Both the position numbers and the translations under genes were made by a program. The notes beneath the pieces are model-generated. The model had not been told where the DNA came from and made no database searches. It saw only the letters and a list, made by a program, of their open reading frames with translations. A DNA stretch of 64,000 nt. Source: Siphonodentalium dalli (Eukaryota; Mollusca; Scaphopoda; Gadilida; Siphonodentaliidae). Within the stretch, counting starts at the first letter, position 1; every line of letters begins with the position of its first letter. The DNA lies in assembly GCA_032622095.1 (NCBI GenBank), contig CP136067.1, positions 199,666,052 through 199,730,051 on the forward strand. The letters run 5' to 3'. This document shows, piece by piece, positions 1-10,785 of this stretch.

Positions 1-2093
1 ATATCACTGATATCAGGACAATAAATAGCCATTTCCATTGCATGGAACAAAGAGCGTTATTGTTTATCGGTGTTGTTTTTGGAAGTGGTGGTAGTTAAAT
101 TTTATACATTTCGACCCCCAATAAGTATTTCCGAACAAATGAATTATTAACAAGCGTGACATGACATCATTGACGAAGATAATTAACACCGATCTACAAG
201 CAATTAAAGTCTTAAAATGAGCTAAAATTTAACATTTTCTTAATTTTTTTTACATTTTTATCTCTCGCGACATAATTGTCACCAATACAAACAAATTTGA
301 TTCATCGTGGAAGTTAGTCGGTGACTATAAATAATGTCACCATTCAACTGAATGTTGTTGAGCATATATTTCAACAAATTTTGGAAGTTTAAATGAATAT
401 TGTCTTCACACGCAAAGTAAAATTGACAAATTTCAGGATTTTAGCCTGCTTCGTTGGGACCAAAATTTGTTGTGCACACTCAAGAAACGTCTACCGACAC
501 TCGCTAGGCCAAATTATGCCATGACCATGCTATAAACTAGCTTGAAATTGGCAAAACAATGATTTTTTTTTGGTTGAAAAAATTTACATGGGAATCTCCA
601 GTCCATAGGCATAGAGAACGATTATTTTTCGATAAAAACGAAAATAATGCGAAATGAAAGTCGGCACTCGTCAGAATGGTGCAGAATAACATACGAGTCT
701 TGTTATATGCGAAAATTTGACCTCATTCGATAAATTAGTCTCGTAATTAAGGAATCAATGGCGCTCGGACATGTGGAATTCCGTCGCACTGTTAGTGTTA
801 CTGTACATGGCAGACGCAATTTTGAAATGTAAACACGCATCAAACACGCATCAAATTTACCTTTTGTGAGAATAACAAAAACGCAACCTTGATCAAAGTA
901 ATACAATACACAACAACACATAGAATAAAACTGATATAAACACGGTATAAGTGAGAATAAGACGCGTATTCAGACGTGGAATTTGACAACATTTCTTCGC
1001 TTCGACGCTATAAATATATCTGATCCAGATAACCGAGATGCAGCTATCTGATTTGAAACAAATACCAAGCAATAATCTTAACGTTTCATAATCGAACTGC
1101 GGACCTGATAATTATCGAAATATGTAGGCGAAATAATTTTTAATTAGTTAATCACATGATAGAGACATCAACACACTCTTAAAGACGCAATACAGCGCCA
1201 TTTAATGTCATTATTTAACTGGGTCGGTGTTTGTTGTTATCATTATTGCTTCGTTTTTAGTAATACCATTGTATCTGTTTTGCGCACGTCACTTTCCATA
1301 TTTGGAATTTCCATATATGGGATTTGTGTTAACCTCAATACCGATCAAGTTATCTTAGCATAAACATAAAATATATTGTAATTTATGCAACTACGACCCT
1401 GGTAACCCTGATAACTAATAAAATATACCGGCCAATTCATTTTAAGGTCGTTATTTCACTTTGCTTTAGGCATAAATACACTCTTAAACGCACATAAACG
1501 ACCCATTGGCGTTAAATTAAATATACTCGGTATTTATTAATATTAGTTTTTTATTGCTCAGTATAGAGTTAGACCCTCGACACCTGTCAATATATTTGGG
1601 CTGAATTCATATGATGCGGTATTATTCCTCGAAATAAACAACAAACCCGTCGTTACTTCGAAATGTCGTTTGGGCTAACATTTACACAAATCCTCCGTGT
1701 GTTCTCCTCAATTGACACACAGGTTCTCAGTCGACACACAGGTTATCCCAGAAACAGGTGTGAAATAAACAGCCAAGGTTTGGCTGAAATGAGCCCTGAT
1801 TAAATTCCGTTATCTCTACAGTTCATCATTTTCACCATCGACTCAGATAGCATGTTCCAGCGTATTCACAGTAATTCACTATCATAAACCCTGAGTCATC
1901 TATTCAAACAAATTTATTGTCCAGCTTGAGAATCGTGCCAATACAACATCAATACACTCCTGGGTATACAAAGAGGTCCTAAGCTTGAGGTTAGCTGGTG
2001 TCATTCAATATCATAATTTCAACGTCTCACGAACGTCTCTATATTCCTTATTCCAGGTATGTACGTACATTATTTCTTGTTTCCTTCATAACT
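1..2093. other. Intergenic sequence, no gene recognised
   Basis: AT-rich sequence with stops in all frames. I see no exon with plausible homology and no clear repeat structure. A short region near 1690-1760 repeats the phrase GACACACAGGTT twice. Nothing else can be supported here. Confidence 0.6.
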
Positions 2094-2567
2094 TTAAAGG
2101 TACCCAGTCCGATCAGACGGTCCCCATACCATCAAGATACAACAACAACATTTCTTCAAAATACACTTTAGTTATCAAAATCGATTTATTGCAACAAAAT
2201 AATGCTAACCTCTGGCAATTATGGTATCAAATTTCCCAAAACTTGTTATTTATCAACATTTTGTTCAACAGAATATGACCGTATTATCACTAAATTATAT
2301 TAAGTATCACGGAATTTGACCGTATTACCACTTGATTTTAGAGTTATCCATCTTCATCCGCAATTTTGTCCGAGACCCTCAGTTTGACCACGTGATTCTG
2401 GGCCACATATTATTATACACATCTTGAGAAATAACAAACTTCAAAAATCGATATCTGATCACTCTTGAGCTTTAATGGGTGGGTTCCTCGAATCAAATAT
2501 TTTTTTTACCCCCGAAGCCAAAGAAATAGTAATTTAGGAGCGTCTGATCGGTTTTGAGTACCTTTAA
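2094..2567 (-). mobile_element. TTAA-flanked MITE, 'AGGTACTCAATC' family (copy 1)
   Basis: The element is bounded by TTAA at 2094-2097 and 2564-2567. Its ends are near-inverted: AGGTACCCAGTCCGATC on the left and the complement of AGGTACTCAAAACCGATC on the right. The internal sequence (a GATAACTCTAAAATCAAGTGG-like phrase, a GGAACCCACCCAT phrase) recurs at 10238, 19700, 25003, 37350, 40246, 43495 and 55788. There is no coding capacity. TTAA target duplication is the hallmark of piggyBac-type transposases, so this is probably a non-autonomous piggyBac-like element; that assignment is inference. Confidence 0.8.
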
Positions 2568-2596
2568 TAGTATTGTCGTGGTACGAAAAAATGTGG

Positions 2597-2988
2597 TTAA
2601 CCCTTTACCCAACAAACCGGCCAAATAAAGCTTCAACAACCTAAAATATCTTCGGTCTGTTTCAATAGAACCATACAAATATGGATATCATTGGAACCGG
2701 CTCCTTGACCACATTGTGATAGTTACAGTTATGCCCTGTGCCAATGCATTCTCTTATATATGCGAGTCGACCATAGGTCGCCTCGCATATATATAAGAGA
2801 ATGCATTGGCCTAAAAAAAAACTTTTTTTAACACTTTTTACCATTTTTTCTTACATTCTTTAACAATTTTTTAATTTTTAATGTGTTAAGCCAATGCATT
2901 CTCTTATATATGCGAGGCGACCTATGGTCGACTCGCATATATAAGAGGATGCATTGGCACAGGACCCTTCTGTTGGGTAAAGGGTTAA
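2597..2988 (+). mobile_element. TTAA-flanked MITE, 'CCCTTTACCCAACA' family (copy 1)
   Basis: Perfect terminal inverted repeats: TTAACCCTTTACCCAACA at the left and its complement TGTTGGGTAAAGGGTTAA at the right, each including a TTAA. Inside are two long hairpins (about 2738-2812 and 2891-2958), each a palindrome of CCAATGCATTCTCTTATATA arms around a GTCGACC/GGTCGCC loop, separated by an A/T-rich linker. Further copies lie at 37369, 46745, 48601 and 63086. TTAA duplication and CCC-starting ends fit piggyBac-derived MITEs. Confidence 0.88.
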
Positions 2989-3879
2989 CTCAACACCAGA
3001 AGAAATTGGTAAATAAGCGATTTTTGTATTATTATGATTAGACGCATAGGATCTCCAGTATTGGGGGGGGGGGGGTGGGGGGGGGGTTATCGCACGTTGA
3101 AATAGGGACCCCTTTCCTGTTTTTCATTACGGATACGTCTCAGCTAACATAATCAGATTGATGACCCCCCAATACAGACATAATTATATTGACAGACCCA
3201 CCCCACCCCTGGAATACGGAATACCACTTAACACAGAGGGCGGAATACAGAATACCAGTTAACAGCCATATGGATGGTGTGATTAAAATATATAAAAATA
3301 TATTTACATTCCTATTTGTATTATACACAAACCGCTAAATTTCCGGATAAATTTTCTATTTTCTATTCGTACGAACGCCGGTCATCCTGCAGTGTCCACG
3401 TCTAAAATGATCTAAAATGACGATGATCGACGAACTCATGTAAGTCAAACCGTGAATTTATTGTGACAAAAATCGCATTTATATTATTATTATGATCATT
3501 TTTTGGAAGGTCGGCGTATGAATACCGGTATTTTTGGAATACCGAATACCTCCTAACAGAGGGGCCGGAATACGGCGTACCTCACAACAGGGCATGGAAT
3601 ACGGCGTACGAAAAGGGGGTGGGGGCCTCTTAATTGACAGCTAATAATCGGAAATGATTCTGTTTATTGTATTACCGGGTACCGTTATATGTCGCCCAAA
3701 TTGAAAGCTTACAATACGTCTGCTGCACAATATCGACAATGAAATCGGGGGCTGACAAATTAAATATGAACATTATCTGATAGATATAAAAGTTTTTTTT
3801 CCACATGCGATTTACTTATATCATTTCATGAAGCTTGCCAATCGTGAGCGACAACTCTATTTACAATAATTATAAAATT
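2989..3879. repeat. Degenerate GGAATAC-rich repeats with a poly-G tract
   Basis: From about 3205 to 3610 the phrase CGGAATAC followed by GAATACC and TTAACA or CTAACA recurs several times with drift, suggesting an old minisatellite. At 3063-3086 there is a run of 13 G, one T and 10 G, which could form a G-quadruplex. No coding region is seen. Confidence 0.5.
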
Positions 3880-4162
3880 AGGGACACACTAATAGTTGTA
3901 GTCCGAGCCCGAGCTCGAGTCCAGTAAAATGTGTAGTTGGGATTTTCAATTTCGTTTATTGTCGTTAATACAATTCCAATAGTGATGAATTTTGGTTTGT
4001 GGTAAGTTATGCCAATTACAAATAAAAAAAACTAAAAAGATAATTTGTAAGTCTTATATTTCAACTTTTATCGACTGTTTTCATTCTCCAGCACACTAAA
4101 AGTTGTAGTTGGAATCAGCCGAGCCGGCCGCCGAGTCGCTAATTAGCTGTTAATTGCTATTT
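3880..4162 (+). repeat. Dispersed repeat; inverted partner at 23079-23362
   Basis: This 283-bp sequence is found again, reverse-complemented and nearly identical, at 23079-23362. Within it CACACTAATAGTTGTAGT (about 3885) and CACACTAAAAGTTGTAGT (about 4092) are direct internal repeats. The central part is AT-rich. The two copies flank the whole TTAA-unit/LINE region. No coding capacity or clear terminal duplication was seen; the class is unknown. Confidence 0.8.
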
Positions 4163-4467
4163 GTTCGGCGGCTGATTGGATTAAGTCAGTGGTGGGTCAC
4201 ATGAAGATCAAAGGGCAAGTAGTTGGGAATAAAAACAAACAATTACTTTTTATTAAGCAATATATGAAGGTTTAGCAATTTTAAAGATTACACTTTAGGA
4301 GAAAGTGTGGCCCTGATAAGGGCCGTTTTATCTTGACTTCCATCTTCTTCGCCATGAACTGCACCTGAAATTATAAACTTGAAAAACATTAATAACACCT
4401 GAAATAAAACGTGATATTAGTACATTATTAATATATTATTTACATAATGACACTATAATAATCCGAC

Positions 4468-4712
4468 TGATGTCTACCTCGTTTTCCGATACGTTTACCA
4501 AGGAGCTACACGTTCAGCGTGCGTCACTAATGGTGACTGGCCTCAATGCGAGTTAGGCATCAGTTGAATTATAATATATATCAACATTTAAATAATCATG
4601 ATTAGAATCCTACTTATGTCCTCGTTTTCCGATACCAAGGAACTCCACGTTCAGCGTGTGCCACTAACGGTGACTGATACCAAGGTTAGTTGGGCATAAG
4701 TAGGATTCATCA
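4468..4712. repeat. Short duplicated TIR-type repeat
   Basis: The segments starting about 4475 and 4618 share CTCGTTTTCCGATAC, CACGTTCAGCGTG and GGTGACTG in the same order, so this is a degenerate direct duplication. The second segment is enclosed by AATCCTACTTATG at 4606-4618 and its complement CATAAGTAGGATT at 4695-4707, which looks like a small foldback element. Confidence 0.6.
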
Positions 4713-4750
4713 TGTACCGTTATAGCAATAAACCTGATTTATAATTTTGA

Positions 4751-4975
4751 TCAAACTGACCAACTGTTGCAAATATAACTCTGGGGTTCACCTGTACACA
4801 TATGGTGTACCCATGTCTCACAATCCTCCTTAGAGCATTCGACCATGTCATCAAATAAATTTGGCAAACGGCATTTATCACAATCTAGTTCCAATTCATA
4901 CGTTAATACATGCTTCTTACTGAGTTTCATTTGCTTCTTCCTTGAAGGAAATGTGGAGAAGCATTTCTGTTCCAA
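4751..4975 (-). pseudogene. PHD-finger-like fragment
   Basis: An open frame of 74 residues (first codon TTG, no ATG) contains a cysteine/histidine pattern typical of a PHD zinc finger: CDKC, then MVECSKEDCETWVHHMC, then YICNS. This fits the C-x2-C ... C-x4-C ... H-x2-C ... C scheme, but the final expected zinc-binding cysteine reads as Trp (CNSW) just before the stop. PHD fingers occur in chromatin proteins and in the ORF1 of some LINEs. The neighbourhood is transposon-rich, and a TTAA-bounded unit starts 26 bp upstream on this strand, so an old transposon or gene fragment is the most likely explanation. The function is not determinable. Confidence 0.4.
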
Positions 4976-5716
4976 ACAATCTAAAAGGTGTTGGCGTAAT
5001 TTAAAGGGGCACTTTGATTATTGCGATATAACCAAGAAGCGGGCCCCGTTGGTTCAGAGTGCCCGGATGAAGATAATTAATCGAGTGTGCTTCTCGCAGT
5101 ACGAGCTAACTGCATGGCCTCCTAATAGCTAAAGCCTGATACCGGAGTACGATGCGTATGTCTCTTTGGAAAGCAGACGAAATTCCTAAACGATGTACAT
5201 CTGTTAGGAATTTCGTCGGCTTTTCAAAGAGACAGGCTATTTGGCCATGCGTTTGTCACAACAGACCTGTTTCTTGCGTGCATGCATAATTCGTGTTTTA
5301 TTGATAGTAATGATGAAAAGAGTAATGGCTTGTATTAATCGAATAATATAAATGAAGTTAGTTTGCCGCATCGTAATCAGGATGGACTTTATTTTACCTG
5401 CAGCTACGGACTGTTCATTCTTGAAAGTGCAGCCTATACTCGTATAGTAAAACTCGAAATTATGCTTTCAAGATTCATATCAAGGCGACGTCCAGACGCG
5501 GGATGTTGGTCAGTTTCTGTGCCGAGGCTAGGGACGTACATTAGCGATGGCGGGGTTGTTGACGGGGTGTCACGCGTGCAAATATATACATGTAGTGACA
5601 TTAGCACTAACCTTTACTAATAAAAATAAATTGAGTTCGTGTGTCTGTCCGGAAAAAGGCGACAAAACGACTTAACCCCTCTGAAAATGTGGTCATAGGG
5701 TCATATCATACACGTA

Positions 5717-7705
5717 ACCCGGGGATTAAGGGCGCTAATAATGTTTATGACTTTGGCTATATATAGGCGATCAAACGGAGTGGCAGATCGGCAGATTAAA
5801 AAAAAAATCGAAATGTTTTTGAATTTGGGAATAGATTTTTACAATTTGTTTTGCTTCATCCTATTTTATGGATGTTAGTGTTGAAGACTATTATAATATT
5901 TAAGGAAGGGGCAGTCCTGTCAACAAATTTGGTATTTTGAAAAAAAATTGATTTTGAAGCCATTTTCACCAAGCTTGGTGTTATTTCTTTAAAATGGGGA
6001 ATTTGACCCTAAAAATAATATAATAAAAAAAATTCCCGGACCCCTGTGTCTTATATATATGTACTTTTAGTATTATGACCAATTTGTGCCAGGGGCCAGT
6101 GGTAGTACTATTCATGTGTGTTTCCGAATACGTTGTTCGAATAAATAGGATTATCATTATTTGTGGCTGAGACATGAGAAGCTGCATAATTTGATAAATA
6201 AAACGCTATTTCAGAATGCATTTTAGCTCAAGCTGCTGAACATGAAAATTCAAGTTGAGATATTGCCAATTTTCCATGGGTTGGTATCCATCGCCAGTGG
6301 TTTCCGAACATAAGTACGTCCGTCGACAATTTCCATTGGCATAGGCTACAGGTTGTAACTTTGGTCGGATCATTATGAAATTAGGCATGACTGTTGGAAT
6401 TGGTAACATATAGATTGGGAACGAGTCATTTTGTGGGCCAGTCGGCAAAAACATGCATCATATATCTCAAATTTCAATCTATATAGTATACGGGCTAGAT
6501 TCCGCCATGCACCGAAAGCGTCAAAATGTGCGATATTAGCGCATGTTTCGGCGCGCCGAAAGCGACAAAACGTGCGCCGTAACGACGCACATTTTGTCGC
6601 TTTCGGCGCGTTACTAATGGCGCACTTTTTGTCGCTTTCTGCGCGTCGAAACATGCGTTAATATCGCACATTTTGTCGTTTTCGGTGGCGGCATCTAGCC
6701 CGTATACTATATATAGATTGAAATTTGAGATATATGTTTCCTAATGTTCCTAATAGTATTCCATACCAATGATATTCCAACCCGGGGATTAAGGGCGCTG
6801 ATTATGTTTATAACTGTTGCTATATATAGGCGATCAAACGGACGGGCAGATCGGCAGATTATTAAAAAATCGATCATTTTTTGGAATTTGGGAATGGATT
6901 TTTAAAACTTGTTTTGCTTTATCCCATTTTATGGATGTTAGTTTTAAAGACTATTATACTATTTAAGGAAGGGGCAGTCCTGTCAACACATTTGGTATTT
7001 TGAAAAAATTGTGATTTTGAAGCCATTTTCACCAAGCTTGGTGTTATTTCTTTAAAGTGGGGAATGTGACCCTAAAAATAATATAATAAAAAAAAATTCC
7101 GGACCCCCAGGGACCCCTGTGTCTGATATATATGTACTTTTAGTATTATGACCATTTTGTGCCAGGGACCGGTGGTTGTACTATTCATTTGTGTTTCCGA
7201 ATACGTTGTTCGAATAAATAGGATTATCATTATTTATGACTGAGACATGAGAAGCTGCATAATTTGATATGTAAGACTCTATTTCAGCATGCATTTTAGC
7301 TCAAGCTGCTGAATATGAAAATTCAAGTTGAGATATTGCCAATTTGCCATGGTTTGGTATACCCATCGCCAATCACTGTGGTTTGCGAACATAAGTACGT
7401 CCGTCGACAATTGCCATTGGCATAGGCTACAGGTTGTAACTTTGGTCGGATCATTGTGAAATTTGCCATGACTGTTGACATTGGTAACATGTAGATTGGG
7501 AACGAGTCATTTTGTGGGCCAGTCGGCAAAAACATGCATCATATATCTCAATTTTCAATCTATATAGTATACGGTCTAGATTCCGCCATGCACCGTAACG
7601 ACGCACATTTGTCGCTTTCGGCGCGTTACTAATGGCACACTTTTTGTCGCTTTCGGCGCGCACCGAAAGCGCCATTAGGAAGTGGCCATAATAGTATTCC
7701 ATACA
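5717..7705 (+). repeat. Internal tandem duplication of about 1.06 kb in copy 1
   Basis: ACCCGGGGATTAAGGGCGCT starts near 5717 and again, with one change in the surrounding sequence, near 6781. Sequence then runs in parallel for most of a kilobase, including GGAAGGGGCAGTCCTGTCAAC and the AAGCTGCATAATTTGATA phrase. Copy 2 of the long unit has a single version, so the duplication arose in copy 1 or was lost from copy 2. Confidence 0.8.
6460..6736. repeat. Foldback repeat, CGAAAGCGACAAAATGTGCG motif
   Basis: A large imperfect palindrome of about 275 bp. The outer arms are ATATATCTCAAATTTCAATC and its complement, followed inward by GTATACGGGCTAGA and its complement, then GC-rich arms built from repeated CGAAAGCGACAAAA and TGTGCG phrases in alternating orientation. 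Shorter, internally deleted derivatives sit at about 7540-7680 and 18535-18720. Transcripts of this region would form a long double-stranded stem. No coding role is seen. Confidence 0.75.
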
Positions 7706-8141
7706 ATTGATATTCTAATGCAATTATTATGCTGATCGCCTCATCATTCTTTGTGTCTGGCGAATTACAATTCATGCTAATGGCAGACATTTGTATATGG
7801 CGCTATCACAACGATCATGACATTTGGAACTTATTCCCTTCCCTATATATATATTCCTTATTTTCAAAAATGTCGCTTTCGGCTGACTTGACGGCATGGG
7901 TGTGTGGCCCGCCCCAAATACCACATAGAAACACCCCGACCTCCACCCATCACCCCCCGCGGGTGGTACCACCCCGAGGGGTGAAAATTGGGTATGGACC
8001 ATTTTCGAGAATGGTAAGGATTTCGACCGATTTAACGGAATGTGTGGGTGGCCCGCCCTAAATACCACCTAAAAACACTCCTAGCCACCACGTATCACCC
8101 CCGGGTGGTAGGCCTACCTCCCAACCCAAAACATATAATAT

Positions 8142-9418
8142 ATGGGAGGCCAAATTCACATTTAATAATGAATTGCCACATATTGTGCTTAAGCGCAAAT
8201 AGGGCATTTACGCTTAAGCGTAATTAATTACGCTTAATTGCGCTTAAGCGCAATCAATTGCGCTTAAGCGTAATTGTGACTACTATCTAACCTACCCATA
8301 AACTATTAGCATGACCTGGTGTATCACCTAGCAACACAAGATGAGCATTGGGCTAATTTTGACCTGTACTCAACAGTCAAACTGTGGTATGTGTTCAACA
8401 AGGAGAATCCCCTAATTACATATTATCAGCATCCCTCTATCCAAAGAATTGATGTCGCCTTCCCGGAACTCTAGGAATGTTTTGTATGATGTTTTTAATG
8501 TATTTTTGCACAGATTTTAGCCTTTACTATGGTAATATCCTATACATGCATGCTGTGTCACTGCATGAGGGCTTTCTTACCTCATACAGTAATGCTCTAT
8601 TTAATCGACTTCTTAACCACAGCAGAATTATGGGTAACTTTTCAGGATTTAGTCGGAAATATGGCTTGTTGCCATTCATCGAAAAGCTCTCGAGAGCTTT
8701 CCGATGAATGGCAACAAGCCATATTTCCGACTAAATCCTGAAAAGTTATCCATAATTCTGCTGTGGTTAAGGAGTCGATTAATTAGAGCATTAATGTATG
8801 GTTTACTTATTGACTTAAATCAGGGGGAAAAAACTCTATTTTCATATTATCAGCATCCCTGCAGCTGATCCCTGTCCAAAAAATGGTGTGTAATTACTGG
8901 AGCTTTGATGTCTCAGTCCTGAAGCTCTAGTTTTTCTTATTAAATCAGCAGCTCTTGCACAAATCTATAGTATTTCCATGATCATATAGTGTGAATGTGG
9001 TGTCACCGAGGGCTTGCTTCCCTCATATGGTGTGCCTGTATACTCGAAAATTTAAGAAAATCAATGTCGCCCCGACTAATACAGAAAGTAATGCTATTGC
9101 AAGTAGCCCCAACTAATATATACCAAAGATAATATAATGCTATCACGAATCGCTCCAACTAAAACAGAAGGTGAGACTATTGCGAGTCAGCCATTTTGAT
9201 AAAGAAGTTGGGCTAGCTCCCTACCCATCCAAACCAATGAAACCAAGAAGTGACATGTCAATAGGAGTTAATGCTAAGTTATGGAGAAACCTATTTATTC
9301 ACCAGGGGTGTTTTGTTACATATAACCATGAATTGCGCTTAAGCGCAAATAATTACGCTTAAGCGCAATGATTGCGCTTAAGCGCAATTGATTATTAAAT
9401 GTGAATTTGGCCTCCCAT
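8142..9418. mobile_element. 1.28-kb TIR element inserted in copy 1 only
   Basis: ATGGGAGGCCAAATTCACAT, continuing TTAATAAT, starts at 8142 and its exact complement ends at 9418, giving terminal inverted repeats of about 28 bp. The corresponding place in copy 2 (about 19155) reads straight through, so it serves as an empty site. Both subterminal regions hold clusters of the 16-bp palindrome TTGCGCTTAAGCGCAA and variants. The interior has a degenerate direct repeat (about 8400-8590 against 8840-9030) and a nested foldback at 8586-8798. No transposase frame is present. Confidence 0.8.
8586..8798. mobile_element. Foldback MITE, 'CAGTAATGC' family (copy 1)
   Basis: A near-perfect palindrome of about 210 bp centred on GCTCTCGAGAGC. 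Each arm of about 100 bp carries GGCAACAAGCCATATTTCCG, TTCTGCTGTGGTTAAGGAG and a terminal GCATTAaTGTA-type end. The ends read TA-CAGTAATGC, which resembles Tc1/mariner termini with TA duplication; that is inference. Related copies occur at 25368, 43205, 45441, 47565 and 61098. Confidence 0.85.
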
Positions 9419-10237
9419 AATAATAGCTTACTAGAGACTGGGACTCATATAATATATAATAATATATTAGTCCCAGCTACATGTAGGTAGAAATGTGAAC
9501 AGTAGACATCCTGAGATACAAACAATATATATTATTGATTGTTTGATTTTCCAACCAGTATTTAGTGGGGGAATGTGTTGTTTTTAGACCAACAGCAGTA
9601 TATTCTTCTACTTTTGGTCCAAAGTTTGGTCGGAATGGCTATCGGTTGAACAATTTAGGTTTAGAGGGTGTCAGGTTGGACATTTCAGTTGGAAATGTTT
9701 GAGGTACCATTTGGAAAATTCAACTGGGGGGGGGGGGTGCAAAGTAGTATTTCAAGAACATTTGACTTTGGTCTGGTTCAAGGTACGTACATTTGAAAAT
9801 GTCAAGGTGGACAAACCCAAGTTTCCCAACCACCCACCAATGGGGACCATCTACATGTAGCCACCTCCCCGGTTATAAGGTATAAGACACATTGGCTACA
9901 TGGATGCGACTAGAGATCTCCATTGTGGGGGGGGGGGGGGGTCTCCAACGATAACTTACTATTATTATCACAGCTCCCAGTTAGTGGCCAAGACATAAAT
10001 GCTATTCTCTCCAGTCAATTATTTACCAGATCGACATACTTCTAAGTTAGGAATGAAATAGACAAGACAAGAGAAAAATGTAATCCTGTCCATTTTGGTC
10101 AATACATGTAGGGATTGTAGGCGATCACTACCATAAATATGGTAATATAATTTTTTGCCTCAAGGCGACATATCATATTTCTGAATGCCATGCTACATGT
10201 AATTAAATATGAAATGTTCCAGATACCATAAAATCTC

Positions 10238-10785
10238 TTACAGGTACCGGTACTTAATCCGATCAGAGGGTCCCCATATAATCACATTCCAAAAACATTT
10301 TTTGAAATGACGCTTCAGTTTTCAGAATCTAATAATTGCCCAAAAATAATGAAAAGCACCATCAACTATAGTATAAAATTGCACAAAACCTGTTATTTAT
10401 CAACATTTTGTTCAACGAAATTTTACCGGTTTGTCAAATATCTGACACAAAAAGCCACTTGATTTTAGAGTTATCCATCTTTGCCCGCAATTTGGTCAAT
10501 GAAATTCTTCTCGATGACTTTCTATTTTGCCGGTTTGTCAAATATCTGACACAAAAAGCCACTTGATTTTAGAGTTATCCATCTTTGCCCGCAATTTGGT
10601 CAATGAAATTCTTCTCGTTGACTGTCTATTGGGCCACTTAAATTAAAATAATAGATTTATAACATCGATATCTGATCACTCTGAGCTGTGGTGGGTGGGT
10701 TCCTCGACTCGAATCAAATATTTTTTACCCCCAAAGTCAAGGAAATAGTAATTTGCGACCGTTAATTCGGATTGAGTACCTTTAA
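10238..10785 (-). mobile_element. 'AGGTACTCAATC' family MITE (copy 2) inside the long unit
   Basis: The right end GATTGAGTACCTTTAA is at 10770-10785 and the left end, with an ACCGGT insertion (AGGTACCGGTACTTAATCC), begins near 10241. It carries an internal direct duplication of about 104 bp (about 10420-10520 and 10524-10622) around TTTGCCGGTTTGTCAAATAT. The sister copy at 19700-20142 has the same duplication. Confidence 0.75.

Noticed and set aside
5363-5620. Protein-coding frame of 85 codons
   Set aside because: The sister copy at about 17440-17680 does not preserve it (substitutions and indels), so it is a chance frame in the repeated unit.
7729-8227. Overlapping open frames on both strands
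   Set aside because: They come from a degenerate GGGTGGTA/TACCACCC-rich repeat with inverted similarity. The frames are not preserved in the copy at 18764-19113.
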